Shown piece after piece: positions 10,989 through 20,480 of a DNA stretch of 64,000 nucleotides. Source of the stretch: CAYUZU01 sp964448675 (lineage in GTDB: Bacteria; Planctomycetota; Phycisphaerae; UBA1845; Fen-1342); the NCBI GenBank assembly GCA_964448675.1, contig CAYUZU010000020.1, forward strand, positions 32,917 to 96,916, in the 5' to 3' direction. The translations under genes and the position numbers were made by a program. Each line of letters opens with the position of its first letter. The stretch's first letter is position 1. The notes under the pieces were generated by a model. It saw only the letters and a list, made by a program, of their open reading frames with translations. It was not told the origin of the DNA and made no database searches.

Positions 10989-11960
10989 CTAGCCCTTGAC
11001 CGCGCCCAGGTTGAGGCCGCGCACGAATTGCCGCTGCGCCACGAAGAACAGGATGATGCACGGCAGCATCGTCACCAGCGCGGCGGCCATCAGCAGTTGG
11101 ACGTCCGCCACACGCGAGTACTGGTTCTGGAACGACGCCAGCGCGACGGCAAGCGTGTAGTTGCGCTCGCTGTGCAGGTAGATCAGCGGGTTGAGGAAGT
11201 CGTTCCACGTTGCCACGAAGGTGAAGATCGCGGTGATCGCGATGACCGGCTTGCACATCGGCAGCATGATCCGCGCCCAGATGACGACCTGGTTGGCGCC
11301 GTCGATGCGCGCTGCATCCAGCAGGTCCTCGGGAATCTGCGAGAAGAACTGGCGGAACATGAAGATGAAGAACGGCGTGCCGAAGAACGCCGGCACCACC
11401 AGGGGCAGGATCGTGTCGATCCAGCCGAGATTCCGGAACAAAATGAACAGCGGAATCATCGTCACCTGCGGTGGCAGCATCATCGTCGAGATCATCAGGA
11501 TGAAGGCGTAGGGCCGCCCGCGAAAGCGGAGCCGGGCGAAGGCGTAGCCCACCAGGCTGCACGAGAGTATCTGTCCCAGCACGCAGAGCGTGGTGATCAC
11601 GATGGTGTTGGCAGCCGCGTTCACAAAGCCGAGCCACCGGGCGGCGCCCGCCTTCGCCGCTCCCATCTTCGCCAGTGCTTCGGGATAATTCGCCCAGCGC
11701 GGGTCGCGCGGCCACCACTCGAACGTCTCGGCGGACGTCATCGCGGCGGCGGCGCCGCCCTCCGGGGCCAGGCTGACCACCACCATCCACCACAGCGGGA
11801 ACAGCAGCGCCGCCGCGCCGAGGCACAGCAGCAGGTAGACAAACGCCCGCTGCAGCGCCCGGCCAAGGAACCCGTGCGGCATCAGACGGCGGCGGGCCGC
11901 CGTGCCGGGATGCGCAGCTCTGGTGGTCGGCGGCGCGCTGTGCAGTGTTCCGGTGCTCAT
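10989..11960 (-). CDS. Carbohydrate ABC transporter permease, MalG type
   Basis: 323 residues with about six membrane helices and the cytoplasmic EAA motif EDLLDAARIDGANQVVIW, which docks the ATPase; this is the MalG/UgpE class of type I sugar importers. The start overlaps the stop of the upstream fusion gene by 4 bp (ATGA), so translation is coupled. It would form the channel heterodimer with the permease half of that fusion. No ATP-binding subunit gene is present in the window; a shared MsmX-like ATPase encoded elsewhere is likely. The substrate is presumably a mannose-containing or related oligosaccharide, inferred from the divergently transcribed alpha-mannosidase. Confidence 0.93.
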   Translation of the reverse strand: MSTGTLHSAPPTTRAAHPGTAARRRLMPHGFLGRALQRAFVYLLLCLGAAALLFPLWWMVVVSLAPEGGAAAAMTSAETFEWWPRDPRWANYPEALAKMGAAKAGAARWLGFVNAAANTIVITTLCVLGQILSCSLVGYAFARLRFRGRPYAFILMISTMMLPPQVTMIPLFILFRNLGWIDTILPLVVPAFFGTPFFIFMFRQFFSQIPEDLLDAARIDGANQVVIWARIMLPMCKPVIAITAIFTFVATWNDFLNPLIYLHSERNYTLAVALASFQNQYSRVADVQLLMAAALVTMLPCIILFFVAQRQFVRGLNLGAVKG

Positions 11961-14371
11961 GCGCGCAAGCCCTCATAGTAGACAAAGCGACTGCTGCCGC
12001 GCATCACCACCAGCGTGAGCGCGAGAATCAGGAGCAGCAGGAGCCAGGCCATGGCGGAGGCGTACCCCATCTGGTGAAACTCGAATGCCTGGCGGTAGAG
12101 ATAGAGTACATAGAAGAGGGTCTTGTTTTCCGGTCCGCCGTTGGTCATGACGAACGCCTGGGTGAAGACCTGGAACGACGCGATGATCGCCATGATGCCG
12201 TTGAAGAAGATGACCGGGCTGAGCATGGGGAGGGTCACGTTGCGGAAACGGCGCAGGCGGCCGGCCCCGTCGATCTCGGCCGCTTCGTAGAGTGTGTCGG
12301 GGATGCCGTTGAGCCCGGCCAGGTAGATCATCATGCTCCCGCCGACCGACCACAATCCCATCAGCGCGAACGCGGGCGGGCCGTACCAGCCGGCGTCGTC
12401 ACCGAGCCAGTCGGGCGGGGTCAGGCTCCAGGCGGCGTCGATCAGCCCCGCCTCCGCCAGGTTGGCGCTGCCGGCGTTGACGACGTGCAGCATGCCGCCG
12501 AGCGCCTGGTTCAGCAGCCCATGCTCGCCGTCGAAGACCCACTTCCACAGGACGGCCATGCCAACGCCGGCGAGCACGCTCGGCAGGTACCAGGCACTGC
12601 GGAAGAAGCCGATGCCGGCAATCTCGCGGTTCATCAGAATCGCGGCGCCGAGCGCGGCGAGCTGTGTCAGGGGCACGGCCAGCGCAGCGTAGAGAACCGT
12701 GACAAAGAGCGACTGGTGGAAGAGCCGGTCTTCGAACAGCAGTTCGCGGAAGTTTGCCCAGCCGACCCAGTCGGCCTCGTCCAGTGTCAGGATGCCGAAC
12801 CAGCGGGTGAAGGCGAGCAGCAGCGACAACACGATCGGAAAGGCCGTGATCACGATGAATCCGACGAACCACGGGCTGGCGAACGCCATGCCGGCGAGCT
12901 CCTCGCGAAAGGCCATGCGGCCGGGGCGATGCCGCCACCAGAACCACGCAGCGATCAGCAGCGCGAGGCCGAGCGGTACGCCGACGAACAGTGCGATGCG
13001 CGACCACGGGGCCGGGGGGTAGTCGGTGCGCTTGAGGAGCGAGTCGTCGAGGCGGCACCACTCTTCCTCGATCGCTGCGAGCGCGGCGGGCGCCGACTTG
13101 TGATTGTACTTGAGGCATGCGTCGAACTCGGTGCGCGCGGTCGACTCGTATCGTTCGTCGGGCGGCCAGACGTCGTACTCGGCGTGGGCCAGGACATCAA
13201 GAAAGACCTCGTCATGGCGCGGGCGCTGCTCCGGGTCGAGGAACGCCTCGCTGCGCGCCACACTCCGCGTGGCGGGAATGGACAGGCCGGAGGTCGCATT
13301 GAGGCGGTGTCCCGGCGGACCGGAGAAGAACCGCACCACTTCCCAGGCGGCGCGCGGGTACGGCGTCGTGCTGGCGATGGCCCAACTGGTGGACACGATC
13401 AGGTTGGCGGGCTGCGTGCCGCGCGGGATCGGTGCGACGTCGAATTCCAGGTCGGGCACCTGCCGGAAGCGCGGCACCATCCAGCGGCCGAGCGCCCCAT
13501 AGATCCCGACACGCCCGGCGAGGAACAGGTCCTCGCCAAGCTCGACCTGGCTGCGGGCGGTCTTGATCGTGCGGGTGCCATCGAACCGCCAGGCGCGGAT
13601 GCGCTCCAGCACGTCGGCCACGGCCGGGTCGTCGAGCTCGTACGTGCGGAAGTCGGCGGCGGCGATGTCGGCGCCGCAGGATCGCAGGTAGGCGCGCACC
13701 ATCATCGGCCAGACGACGAGCTCGGCCCCGTAGCAGTCCTCGAGCTGCCCGATGGCCCGGGCCGCGTGCAGGAAGTCCTCCCAGGTCCAGCCGCTACCGG
13801 GATAAGGGACATTCGCACGCCGAAAGAGCTCGCGGTTGTAATAGAAGACGACGGTCGTGAAGTCCTTCGGCAGCCCGTAGAGTGGGCCGCGCCCGATCTG
13901 CTCGCCATCGAAGCGATACCCGTCGAGCACCTCCGGGTAGAAGTCCTCGAGGACGACATCATCGCGCCCCGCGGCGCGATCGGTCGCGATGAAGTCGTCC
14001 AGCGGCAGCAGCAGGCCGTTGCCGGCATACTTGGTGACGTCGTTGTTGCCGAGGTAGAAGACGTCGGCGGGACAGCCGGCGGCGAACATCGTCTGCCGCT
14101 TGCGCAGGAACCAGATGCCGGCATTGATGCGCTTGATGCGGATGTCGGGGTGCAGTGCTTCGAAGTCTCGGCACATCTGTGCGACAATCGCATCCTCTTC
14201 CTTACCGCCGTGGTGCAGCACGGTGATCTCGATCCGATCACCGAGGGCACGCTCGTAGAAGAGCGGGCGCAGCAGCACCCAACTGAAGGAGGCCACCACC
14301 AGGACGGCGGTGATGACCGCCAGCGTCCAGCGAACCGAGCGGGTCAGGCAGCTTGTCAAAGGCTCGAGCAT
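11957..14371 (-). CDS. Sugar ABC transporter: solute-binding protein fused to MalF-type permease
   Basis: 804 residues joining two normally separate subunits. An N-terminal membrane helix (~15-36) tethers an extracellular solute-binding domain (~46-440) with family-1 features (ITVLHHGGKEED, ADVFYLGNNDV, GWTWEDFLHAARAI, and an AWEVVRFFSG end). A second helix (~463-481) then leads into a MalF/UgpA-type permease (~495-804) with the EAA loop LYEAAEIDGAGRLRRF. The frame is continuous with no sign of a frameshift. I chose the ATG at 14371; a TTG two codons earlier is possible and neither has a good ribosome binding site. It overlaps the second permease gene by 4 bp. A LacI-type operator lies ~190 bp upstream. 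Binding domains fused to permeases are known in some amino-acid importers; in this carbohydrate family they are less usual. Confidence 0.92.
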   Translation of the reverse strand: MLEPLTSCLTRSVRWTLAVITAVLVVASFSWVLLRPLFYERALGDRIEITVLHHGGKEEDAIVAQMCRDFEALHPDIRIKRINAGIWFLRKRQTMFAAGCPADVFYLGNNDVTKYAGNGLLLPLDDFIATDRAAGRDDVVLEDFYPEVLDGYRFDGEQIGRGPLYGLPKDFTTVVFYYNRELFRRANVPYPGSGWTWEDFLHAARAIGQLEDCYGAELVVWPMMVRAYLRSCGADIAAADFRTYELDDPAVADVLERIRAWRFDGTRTIKTARSQVELGEDLFLAGRVGIYGALGRWMVPRFRQVPDLEFDVAPIPRGTQPANLIVSTSWAIASTTPYPRAAWEVVRFFSGPPGHRLNATSGLSIPATRSVARSEAFLDPEQRPRHDEVFLDVLAHAEYDVWPPDERYESTARTEFDACLKYNHKSAPAALAAIEEEWCRLDDSLLKRTDYPPAPWSRIALFVGVPLGLALLIAAWFWWRHRPGRMAFREELAGMAFASPWFVGFIVITAFPIVLSLLLAFTRWFGILTLDEADWVGWANFRELLFEDRLFHQSLFVTVLYAALAVPLTQLAALGAAILMNREIAGIGFFRSAWYLPSVLAGVGMAVLWKWVFDGEHGLLNQALGGMLHVVNAGSANLAEAGLIDAAWSLTPPDWLGDDAGWYGPPAFALMGLWSVGGSMMIYLAGLNGIPDTLYEAAEIDGAGRLRRFRNVTLPMLSPVIFFNGIMAIIASFQVFTQAFVMTNGGPENKTLFYVLYLYRQAFEFHQMGYASAMAWLLLLLILALTLVVMRGSSRFVYYEGLRA

Positions 14372-14694
14372 GTACAACCGTTGGCGAAGCCGGGTGTGTC
14401 ACGCGCGGGGGTGCGCACCTCGCATGCCGGCCGCGGTGGCCGGCCACAGACGCGTCCTGCTTGTACACAGTTTACCAGATGCCGGCGGACTGTTGAATCC
14501 GAATTCGCGCTGCGGCGGCTCGTGGTGCATGGCGCGATGCGAGAGATGTACCTACAGGAAAGGGTAAAGCGCTTTACGCGCAACGACGGGTGCTGTATTG
14601 CATTCCCACGCGTCGGGCCGACCGGCTACAATCGCGGGGTCCGTGCCGGCGCGGTGGCCTGGCCATCGCGCCGGCCCACCTGTCGCACAGCGAG
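14372..14694. other. Divergent promoter region between ABC transporter and alpha-mannosidase operons
   Basis: A 323-bp stretch with no supportable gene. It must hold promoters for both operons and contains the perfect LacI-type operator at 14564-14577. I could not assign -35/-10 boxes with confidence. Confidence 0.6.
14564..14577. promoter_or_regulatory. LacI-family operator
   Basis: GTAAAGCGCTTTAC, a perfect 14-bp palindrome with the central CG step typical of LacI/PurR-family operators. The identical 14-mer occurs at 29312-29325, and a one-mismatch version at 37526-37539. The likely reader is the LacI regulator encoded at 31570-32613. Confidence 0.8.
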
Positions 14695-16848
14695 ATGCCC
14701 GTGATCACGGTTCACCTGATCTTCAATGCCCATCTCGATCCGGTCTGGCTCTGGCCATGGACGGCGGGGCTCGATGCGGCCCTGGCCACCTGCCGCAGTG
14801 CCTGCGACCGGCTCGATGCCCATCCCGACCTCACCTTCACGCTCGGAGAGGCCTGGGTTTTCGAGCAGGTGGAACGTTGCGAGCCAGCCCTGTTCGAACG
14901 CATGTGTGCGCACTGCCGCCGCGGTCGATGGGACATCAGTGGCGGCTGGTGGATTCAGCCCGACTGCAACCTGCCGACCGGCGTGGCCCTGACCCAGCAG
15001 ATCGAAATCGGCAGACGTTACTTTACATCGCGACTCGGTACGTTCCCCACGGTCGCCTGCAACGTCGATAGCTTCGGTCACGCGGCGACATTACCGACGC
15101 TTCTGCGCGCCGCCGGACAGGAAGCCTATGTCTTTCTTCGTCCGCAGGAACACGAGATGAAGCTGCCCGGACGCGTATTCCGTTGGCGCAGTCCCGCGGG
15201 CCATGAAGTGCGCGCTTTTCACATCGCCGGACGTTACCAGACCTCGAGCGGTATCGATGCCGGGCATGTGCGCGCTGCGCTGGCCGGCCTGCCGCCCGGC
15301 ATCGAGCATACACTGTGTCTCGTCGGCGTGGGCGATCACGGCGGCGGACCAACCGAACGGCAGATCGCCTGGTGCCACGAGCACGCCGACGCACTTGCCG
15401 GCTGTCGCCTGGTCTTCTCCACGATCCCGCGGTTCTTCGACGCGATTCGCCCGCAGGCCGCCGCACTGCCGGTGCATACCGGCGAGTTGCAGCACCATGC
15501 CATCGGCTGCTATTCGGTCTGTCGCCCGGTGAAAGTCAGCATCCGACGGGCTGAGCACCGACTGGGACAGGCACGGGTTGCGCTGGCGGCCGATCCCCGC
15601 CCCGACGTGGACGCGGCCGCGCGCTACGAGCACGCCTGGAAACGCGTGTGCTTCCATCAATTCCACGATACGCTCGGCGGCACGTGTCTGCCGTCGGCGT
15701 ACGAGATCGTGTTTGCGCAAGTTGGCGAGGCGCGCGCCGCCGCCGACGAACTGCTGCAATACGCTTTCCGGCGAAAGCTGGCCACGCTGCCGGACGACCC
15801 GCTGCAGCGGATCGTCTTCTGGAACCCTTCGTCGCACGCGTTCACCGGGTACGTCCCATTCGAGCCGTGGCTTGTGGGGACCACGTTCCAGCCGCACTGG
15901 CGGTTGCTCGATGAACGCGGGGCGGCCGTGCCGTTTCAGTTGCTGCACCGCGAGACGCCCTGCCAGGCAAAGCCCGTCGTCCTGGTGCACGTGGCCGCCG
16001 CGGCGGGGCAGCTGCGCGCGCTGCGCATCGTTCGCGACGACGAAACGCGCGACGCACCGACGACCAATCCCCGGGTCACCTTACGCGACAGCGCGATCGC
16101 CGCACCGGGGCAGGCCGCCGTGGCCATGGCCCCGGCAGATGCCGATGCCCGCCTCATGTGGCGTGAGAAGGTCGAGCTGCCGCTGCCGGCATTGTGGCTG
16201 CTGGACGACCCGAGCGACACGTGGAGCCACGGCAGCGACCGCTACGCGCCGGAGCCGCGCGCGGTCGCCAGGTGGGAGGCGCCGCAGGTCGTCGATACCG
16301 GCCCCCTGATGGCGAGTGTCATGCAGGTGGGCCGTATCGGCGACAGTCGGTTGCACCGGGAATGGCGCGTGTTCGACGAGGACCCGTGGGTCGAGTTGCG
16401 GCTGCGCGTACACTGGTGTGAGCAACACCGTCTGCTCAAGCTCGTGGTGTCGCCGCCGGGCGGCATCGCCAGCCGCCGCGACGGCATTCCCGCGGGCGAC
16501 CTGGTGCGGCCGCTGGACGGTTGCGAGCGGCCGCTGCGCGATTGGTCGCTGCTCGAGCTGGCCAATGGCCAGCGGCTGGGCGTGGTGTGCCCCGAGGTGT
16601 TCGCCGTGGATGTCGACCGTCGGCGCGCCCGGTTCACTCTGCTTCGCAGTCCGTTGATGGGGCATCATGAGCCCGACCCGGCGCTGGCGCCGCGACCGGC
16701 CTACAGTGACCAGGGGGAGCACAGCTTCGTCTTCCGGTTCATGGCCGGTGCAGTCGAGCCGACGGCGCTCGAGCACCAGGCGCGCATGATGCAGCAGCCG
16801 CTGCTGGCGGCCGATCTGACCCGCGGTATGCCTTGCAGTGGCGCCTGA
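14695..16848 (+). CDS. GH38 alpha-mannosidase
   Basis: 717 residues from the ATG at 14695. The family motifs are present in order: HLDPVWLWPW at the N-terminus (zinc ligands H13 and D15), NVDSFGH with the expected nucleophile/zinc ligand D125, and HQFHDTLGGT at ~321-330 with the fourth zinc ligand. The C-terminal half is the beta-rich region usual for GH38. No signal peptide is seen with this start, so the enzyme is predicted cytoplasmic, acting on imported mannosides. The neighbouring ROK kinase gene follows after 19 bp, fitting a mannoside hydrolysis and sugar phosphorylation pair. Expression is probably controlled from the shared divergent region with the LacI operator. The exact linkage specificity cannot be read from the sequence. 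Confidence 0.93.
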   Translation: MPVITVHLIFNAHLDPVWLWPWTAGLDAALATCRSACDRLDAHPDLTFTLGEAWVFEQVERCEPALFERMCAHCRRGRWDISGGWWIQPDCNLPTGVALTQQIEIGRRYFTSRLGTFPTVACNVDSFGHAATLPTLLRAAGQEAYVFLRPQEHEMKLPGRVFRWRSPAGHEVRAFHIAGRYQTSSGIDAGHVRAALAGLPPGIEHTLCLVGVGDHGGGPTERQIAWCHEHADALAGCRLVFSTIPRFFDAIRPQAAALPVHTGELQHHAIGCYSVCRPVKVSIRRAEHRLGQARVALAADPRPDVDAAARYEHAWKRVCFHQFHDTLGGTCLPSAYEIVFAQVGEARAAADELLQYAFRRKLATLPDDPLQRIVFWNPSSHAFTGYVPFEPWLVGTTFQPHWRLLDERGAAVPFQLLHRETPCQAKPVVLVHVAAAAGQLRALRIVRDDETRDAPTTNPRVTLRDSAIAAPGQAAVAMAPADADARLMWREKVELPLPALWLLDDPSDTWSHGSDRYAPEPRAVARWEAPQVVDTGPLMASVMQVGRIGDSRLHREWRVFDEDPWVELRLRVHWCEQHRLLKLVVSPPGGIASRRDGIPAGDLVRPLDGCERPLRDWSLLELANGQRLGVVCPEVFAVDVDRRRARFTLLRSPLMGHHEPDPALAPRPAYSDQGEHSFVFRFMAGAVEPTALEHQARMMQQPLLAADLTRGMPCSGA

Positions 16849-16867
16849 ACCGGGCGACCATCATGTT

Positions 16868-17857
16868 ATGTCCGGCAGCGATACTATCATCGGGCTCGAT
16901 ATCGGCGGGACCAAGACCGCCATCGTGCTGGGGGACAGCCAGGGGCGCGTGAGCCAGCGCGAGGTGTTCGCGACAAACACCGCCGCGGGTTTCGCAGCGA
17001 CCTTCGACACGCTGTGTTGCCATGTCACCCGCATGCTGGATCGGGCACACGCCGCGGGTGGCGAGCCAGTGGGCCTGTCGGTTGCCATCGGTGGGCCGCT
17101 CGAGATTGCGCGAGGCGTGATTCACGGGCCACCGAACCTGCCGGGCTGGGATGCGATCCCGCTGAAAGAACTCCTCGAAGACCGCTTTCGCCTGCCCGCG
17201 CATGTGCAACACGACGGCAACGCCGGTGCGCTTGCCGAGTGGTATTTCGGCGCGGCACGTGGTTGTCGCAACGTGGTCTTCCTGACCCTGGGGACCGGGC
17301 TCGGCGCCGGACTGATCCTCAACGGCGCCCTCTACACCGGCACGTGTGACCTTGCGGGGGAGGTCGGCCATCTGCGGATGGCCGAGACCGGGCCCGTCGG
17401 CTACGGCAAAGCTGGCTCGTGGGAGGGGCTGTGCAGCGGAGCCGGCATCGTCAAGCTGGCGGCATTGCGGAGCCCGGCGCGCTGGAATGGCCCGGGGATC
17501 GAACTGTCACAGCTGGCCAACGCAGCCCGGGCACGCGACCCCGAGGCGCTCGCGCTGTTCAATGAAGTCGGCCGCTACCTCGGTCGCGGGCTGGCGCTGC
17601 TGGTGGACACCCTCAACCCGAAGGTGATCGTGCTGGGGGCGCTCGCGATAAGGCTGGGCGAGTTGATCCTCAGCCCGGCGTGGGCGGAACTCCGCCGCGA
17701 GGCCCTGCCGAGGGGCGTGGCCACGTGTCGCGTGGTGCCCGCGGCGTTGGGTGAGCGGCTCGGCGACGTTGCGAGCCTCTGTGCGGTGATCAACGCACAG
17801 AGAGCTCGCCAACGCGCCTGCGACACACACCTCGGAGGAAAAGAAGAGCTCGGCTAG
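16868..17857 (+). CDS. ROK-family sugar kinase
   Basis: 329 residues, with the ATP phosphate loop DIGGTKTAIVLGD near the N-terminus and the second signature LTLGTGLGAGLILNG. There is no N-terminal helix-turn-helix, so this is the kinase rather than the repressor branch. The zinc-binding CxCGxxGCxE motif of classical ROK kinases is replaced by VGYGKAGSWEGLCSGAGI, so structural zinc is probably absent. I chose the ATG at 16868; a GTG ten codons earlier would overlap the GH38 stop. Coupling to the alpha-mannosidase suggests mannose or a related hexose as the substrate; this is inference. Confidence 0.88.
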   Translation: MSGSDTIIGLDIGGTKTAIVLGDSQGRVSQREVFATNTAAGFAATFDTLCCHVTRMLDRAHAAGGEPVGLSVAIGGPLEIARGVIHGPPNLPGWDAIPLKELLEDRFRLPAHVQHDGNAGALAEWYFGAARGCRNVVFLTLGTGLGAGLILNGALYTGTCDLAGEVGHLRMAETGPVGYGKAGSWEGLCSGAGIVKLAALRSPARWNGPGIELSQLANAARARDPEALALFNEVGRYLGRGLALLVDTLNPKVIVLGALAIRLGELILSPAWAELRREALPRGVATCRVVPAALGERLGDVASLCAVINAQRARQRACDTHLGGKEELG

Positions 17858-17902
17858 GGCGCTTGCACTTATTGATGCCCCGGCTCGTACGGAGCCCGGA
17901 CG

Positions 17903-20413
17903 CTACTTCCGACCGGCGGCCGCTGGCCCGGTCACGTCGACCTGGATTTCCGCCAATTCGGCCAGGTCGATATCCGAATCGCCGTCGATGTCGACCCGCT
18001 GGTATCCACTCGCTGCGGCGGCCCCGGGCCCGCCCAGGGCGCTCGTCAATGCCGCCAGGTCAGCCGCATTTGCATCGCCATCGCCGTCGACGTCGCCCAT
18101 GCGGCTCCCGACCTGCATCAGCAGGCCGGCATTGCCGACGACCCAGCCGTGGTAGGCACTGGTCGTGGTGAGATCATGGATGGTGTCGCACAGCGACGTC
18201 GTGATCGTCGCCTCGTTGGCAAGATAGTGATGCTCGTACCGCGCGAAGCAGGCGTGATGCAGATACTCGTGACGGCCGCCGCCGACCCAGCCGTGGCCGC
18301 CCGGACGCATACTGATCGCATTCCAGTCTTCGACATCACTGAAGTCCAGCACGCACGACCACGTCAATCCGCCGTCCAGGCTGCGATAAATGTCGCCGGC
18401 GTTGTTGCACAGCCAGGCTTCGTCCGCGCCGGCGACGCAGCAATCGGTGATGTCGGCGCTGCTCTGGAGGCCGCTGCTCGGCGACCACGACGCGCCGCCG
18501 TCAGTTGTGTACCAGGCGCCGGCGCTACTGCCAAGGATGCCCCGTTCGTCATCGAAGAAGGCCAGGCAGAAGACCATCGCGTTGACGTCACTGCATCGGG
18601 TCCAGCTCGCGCCGCTGTCGTCCGACCAGTACAACGTGGCGCGGTCACCGCCGATGACGACATGTGCAGGCGTTGGTGCCGCCACGGTGCGCAGCCGAGC
18701 CATGCACGGTGAGGTGTCCAGCGCGGTCCAGGCGCCGTTCTCGTACCGCAGGATCGTGCCGCGATTGCCGACGGCGTAAGCAACACCCGCTGGATGTGCC
18801 GCGACGCCGTGCAGCGCCTCGCTGGTGAGGTCGGTCGTCGGCGTCCAGTCGTTGCCGTCCCAGGTCAGCACCATGCCGTTGTCCCCGACCGCGTGGCCGA
18901 GCCGCGGCGAGGACATCGCCACGCCGCGGAGCGGGGCGGTGGTCAGGCGAGCTTGGGCGGTGATCGTGGTGCGCATCGTATAGGTCCAGTCCTGCGTGTG
19001 GCCACCCCAGTAGGCCATGTTGAAGGGGGTGACCTCGATGAACTGCGCATCGGTCTGGCCGTTCGGGGCGGTAATCTCACAGAAGTAGATGCAATCGAAG
19101 CCGCAAACGTGCAGCAGGCCCCACGGATTCGGTGCGATCGTGTGTCCCGTGCCCGTTACGGCCTCCCCGTACACTGTCTCGTTCGGCAGGGTCATCATGC
19201 CGTCACTGTCGGCCGTCAGCGTGTAATCCGCCGGCGGCGTGACGCGATGGCCGTCGGCCTGGTAGAAGCTGACCTGCGCCCCGGCCAGCGGCTGGCCGTA
19301 AGCATCGACGACCCGTACCCGGCAGGTGTCCGGGATGTCGTACAAGTACTCGCCGAAGTAGCCGCGGCGCTTGTGGTAGTTGCTCATTAGCGCGCACGCG
19401 GTGTGCGGCGAGAAGAACTGGTCGCCGCAGGCGTTCATCAGTCCGGAGTTGAAGACCTTGGGGTGGGCAATACCCGGCTGCACATCGTTGAGATCACCAC
19501 CCAGATCGAAGTTGTACAGGTCGATCATGCCGAGCTGGTGGCCCCACTCGTGCAGCACGTACAAATAGCGGCCGGTGATGAACTCCGGATGCTCCTGCCA
19601 AATCCGCGGGTACTCACTGGGCGTGAAGCCCCAGCGGCAGTCCCAGTTCCAGTTCCACGGTGCATGCGAGGCGTGGGGATCGGGGTCGGGTGTATCGTCG
19701 GGCTCGACCACGACTTCGTCGAGGCGGACACGCTCGAGCACGCCTTGCGGTGTGAGGGGGTAGACTGAATCGGCGAAGTTCTGGTTCATGTAGCCGATCT
19801 GCCGTTGCATGTAGTCTTCGAACGAGGGCAGGTTGGGGTCGTGCAGCCGGGCGTTCGTGTTGAACCAGTCGTAGACCGACTGCCACACGTGGATGCGAAA
19901 GCTCAGTGCGTTGGTCCGGTCGGTGCGGGCATTGTTGACTTCGACGGTTTCGGCGATCACGTTCGCGGGATCGACCGCGAAGTGAATGGTGTGATCGGCA
20001 TCGACCGTGTCCCACGCCCACTCGCAGCTCACCGATGTCCGTTCACCCGGCGCAAGCGCCGGCAGCGTGCCTGTCGCCACCTCGATGCCGTCCAAGCACC
20101 AGCGGAAATCGCTGGCCGGTGCCGCCACGTCCCCGACATTCTTGACGACCGCGGTGAACGTGATCGTCTCGCCGGCCGACGGCCAACGCTGCTGTTCCCA
20201 TTCATCGGGCGTGAGATAGGGTTTGCCATTCCAGTAGTCGGTGGGGTCGAGCCCCCAGTGGTACTGCACGTTGTAACGCTGATAGAGCGGGGCGCGCGAG
20301 ACGTACAGCACGTCCAGGTCGACGCCCGCGTCGGCGGTGACCGCGACGGCCCACGCCGTCAACGTCAGGCACACGAGCCCCCACGGGGCGGTCTTTCGCA
20401 TCGGTGTACTCAT
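17903..20413 (-). CDS. Secreted metzincin-like protein with CARDB-like, Ycf48-type propeller and dockerin-like regions
   Basis: 836 residues from the ATG at 20413 (AGAGGT upstream; a longer frame start lacks this spacing). A signal peptide spans ~1-28. Residues ~60-165 resemble a CARDB/Ig-like domain (ETITFTAVVKNVGDVAAPA). HEWGHQLGMID at 288-298 fits HExxHxxGxxD, a metzincin-type zinc site with Asp as third ligand, and a candidate Met-turn (SGLMNACG, M326) follows at plausible distance. Residues ~520-780 hold BNR/Ycf48-like repeats (GNRGTILRYENGAW, YTTDGGASWSPSS). The end has two EF-hand loops (DVDGDGDANAADL, DIDGDSDIDLAEL). It is the last gene of a four-gene leftward operon with a glycosidase. 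Peptidase activity is inferred from the motif only. Confidence 0.85.
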   Translation of the reverse strand: MSTPMRKTAPWGLVCLTLTAWAVAVTADAGVDLDVLYVSRAPLYQRYNVQYHWGLDPTDYWNGKPYLTPDEWEQQRWPSAGETITFTAVVKNVGDVAAPASDFRWCLDGIEVATGTLPALAPGERTSVSCEWAWDTVDADHTIHFAVDPANVIAETVEVNNARTDRTNALSFRIHVWQSVYDWFNTNARLHDPNLPSFEDYMQRQIGYMNQNFADSVYPLTPQGVLERVRLDEVVVEPDDTPDPDPHASHAPWNWNWDCRWGFTPSEYPRIWQEHPEFITGRYLYVLHEWGHQLGMIDLYNFDLGGDLNDVQPGIAHPKVFNSGLMNACGDQFFSPHTACALMSNYHKRRGYFGEYLYDIPDTCRVRVVDAYGQPLAGAQVSFYQADGHRVTPPADYTLTADSDGMMTLPNETVYGEAVTGTGHTIAPNPWGLLHVCGFDCIYFCEITAPNGQTDAQFIEVTPFNMAYWGGHTQDWTYTMRTTITAQARLTTAPLRGVAMSSPRLGHAVGDNGMVLTWDGNDWTPTTDLTSEALHGVAAHPAGVAYAVGNRGTILRYENGAWTALDTSPCMARLRTVAAPTPAHVVIGGDRATLYWSDDSGASWTRCSDVNAMVFCLAFFDDERGILGSSAGAWYTTDGGASWSPSSGLQSSADITDCCVAGADEAWLCNNAGDIYRSLDGGLTWSCVLDFSDVEDWNAISMRPGGHGWVGGGRHEYLHHACFARYEHHYLANEATITTSLCDTIHDLTTTSAYHGWVVGNAGLLMQVGSRMGDVDGDGDANAADLAALTSALGGPGAAAASGYQRVDIDGDSDIDLAELAEIQVDVTGPAAAGRK

Positions 20414-20480
20414 TGCAATACCTCTCATAAGCTGGGGCGGCTCGCTTCGAACCGGCGCCCCAGTGCGTGCTGCACCGGGT

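Noticed and set aside
11945..14704. Long open frame (919 codons) on the plus strand
   Set aside because: It is antisense to the binding-protein/permease fusion; its translation is Arg/Gly/His-rich without domains, as expected from the GC-rich antisense frame.
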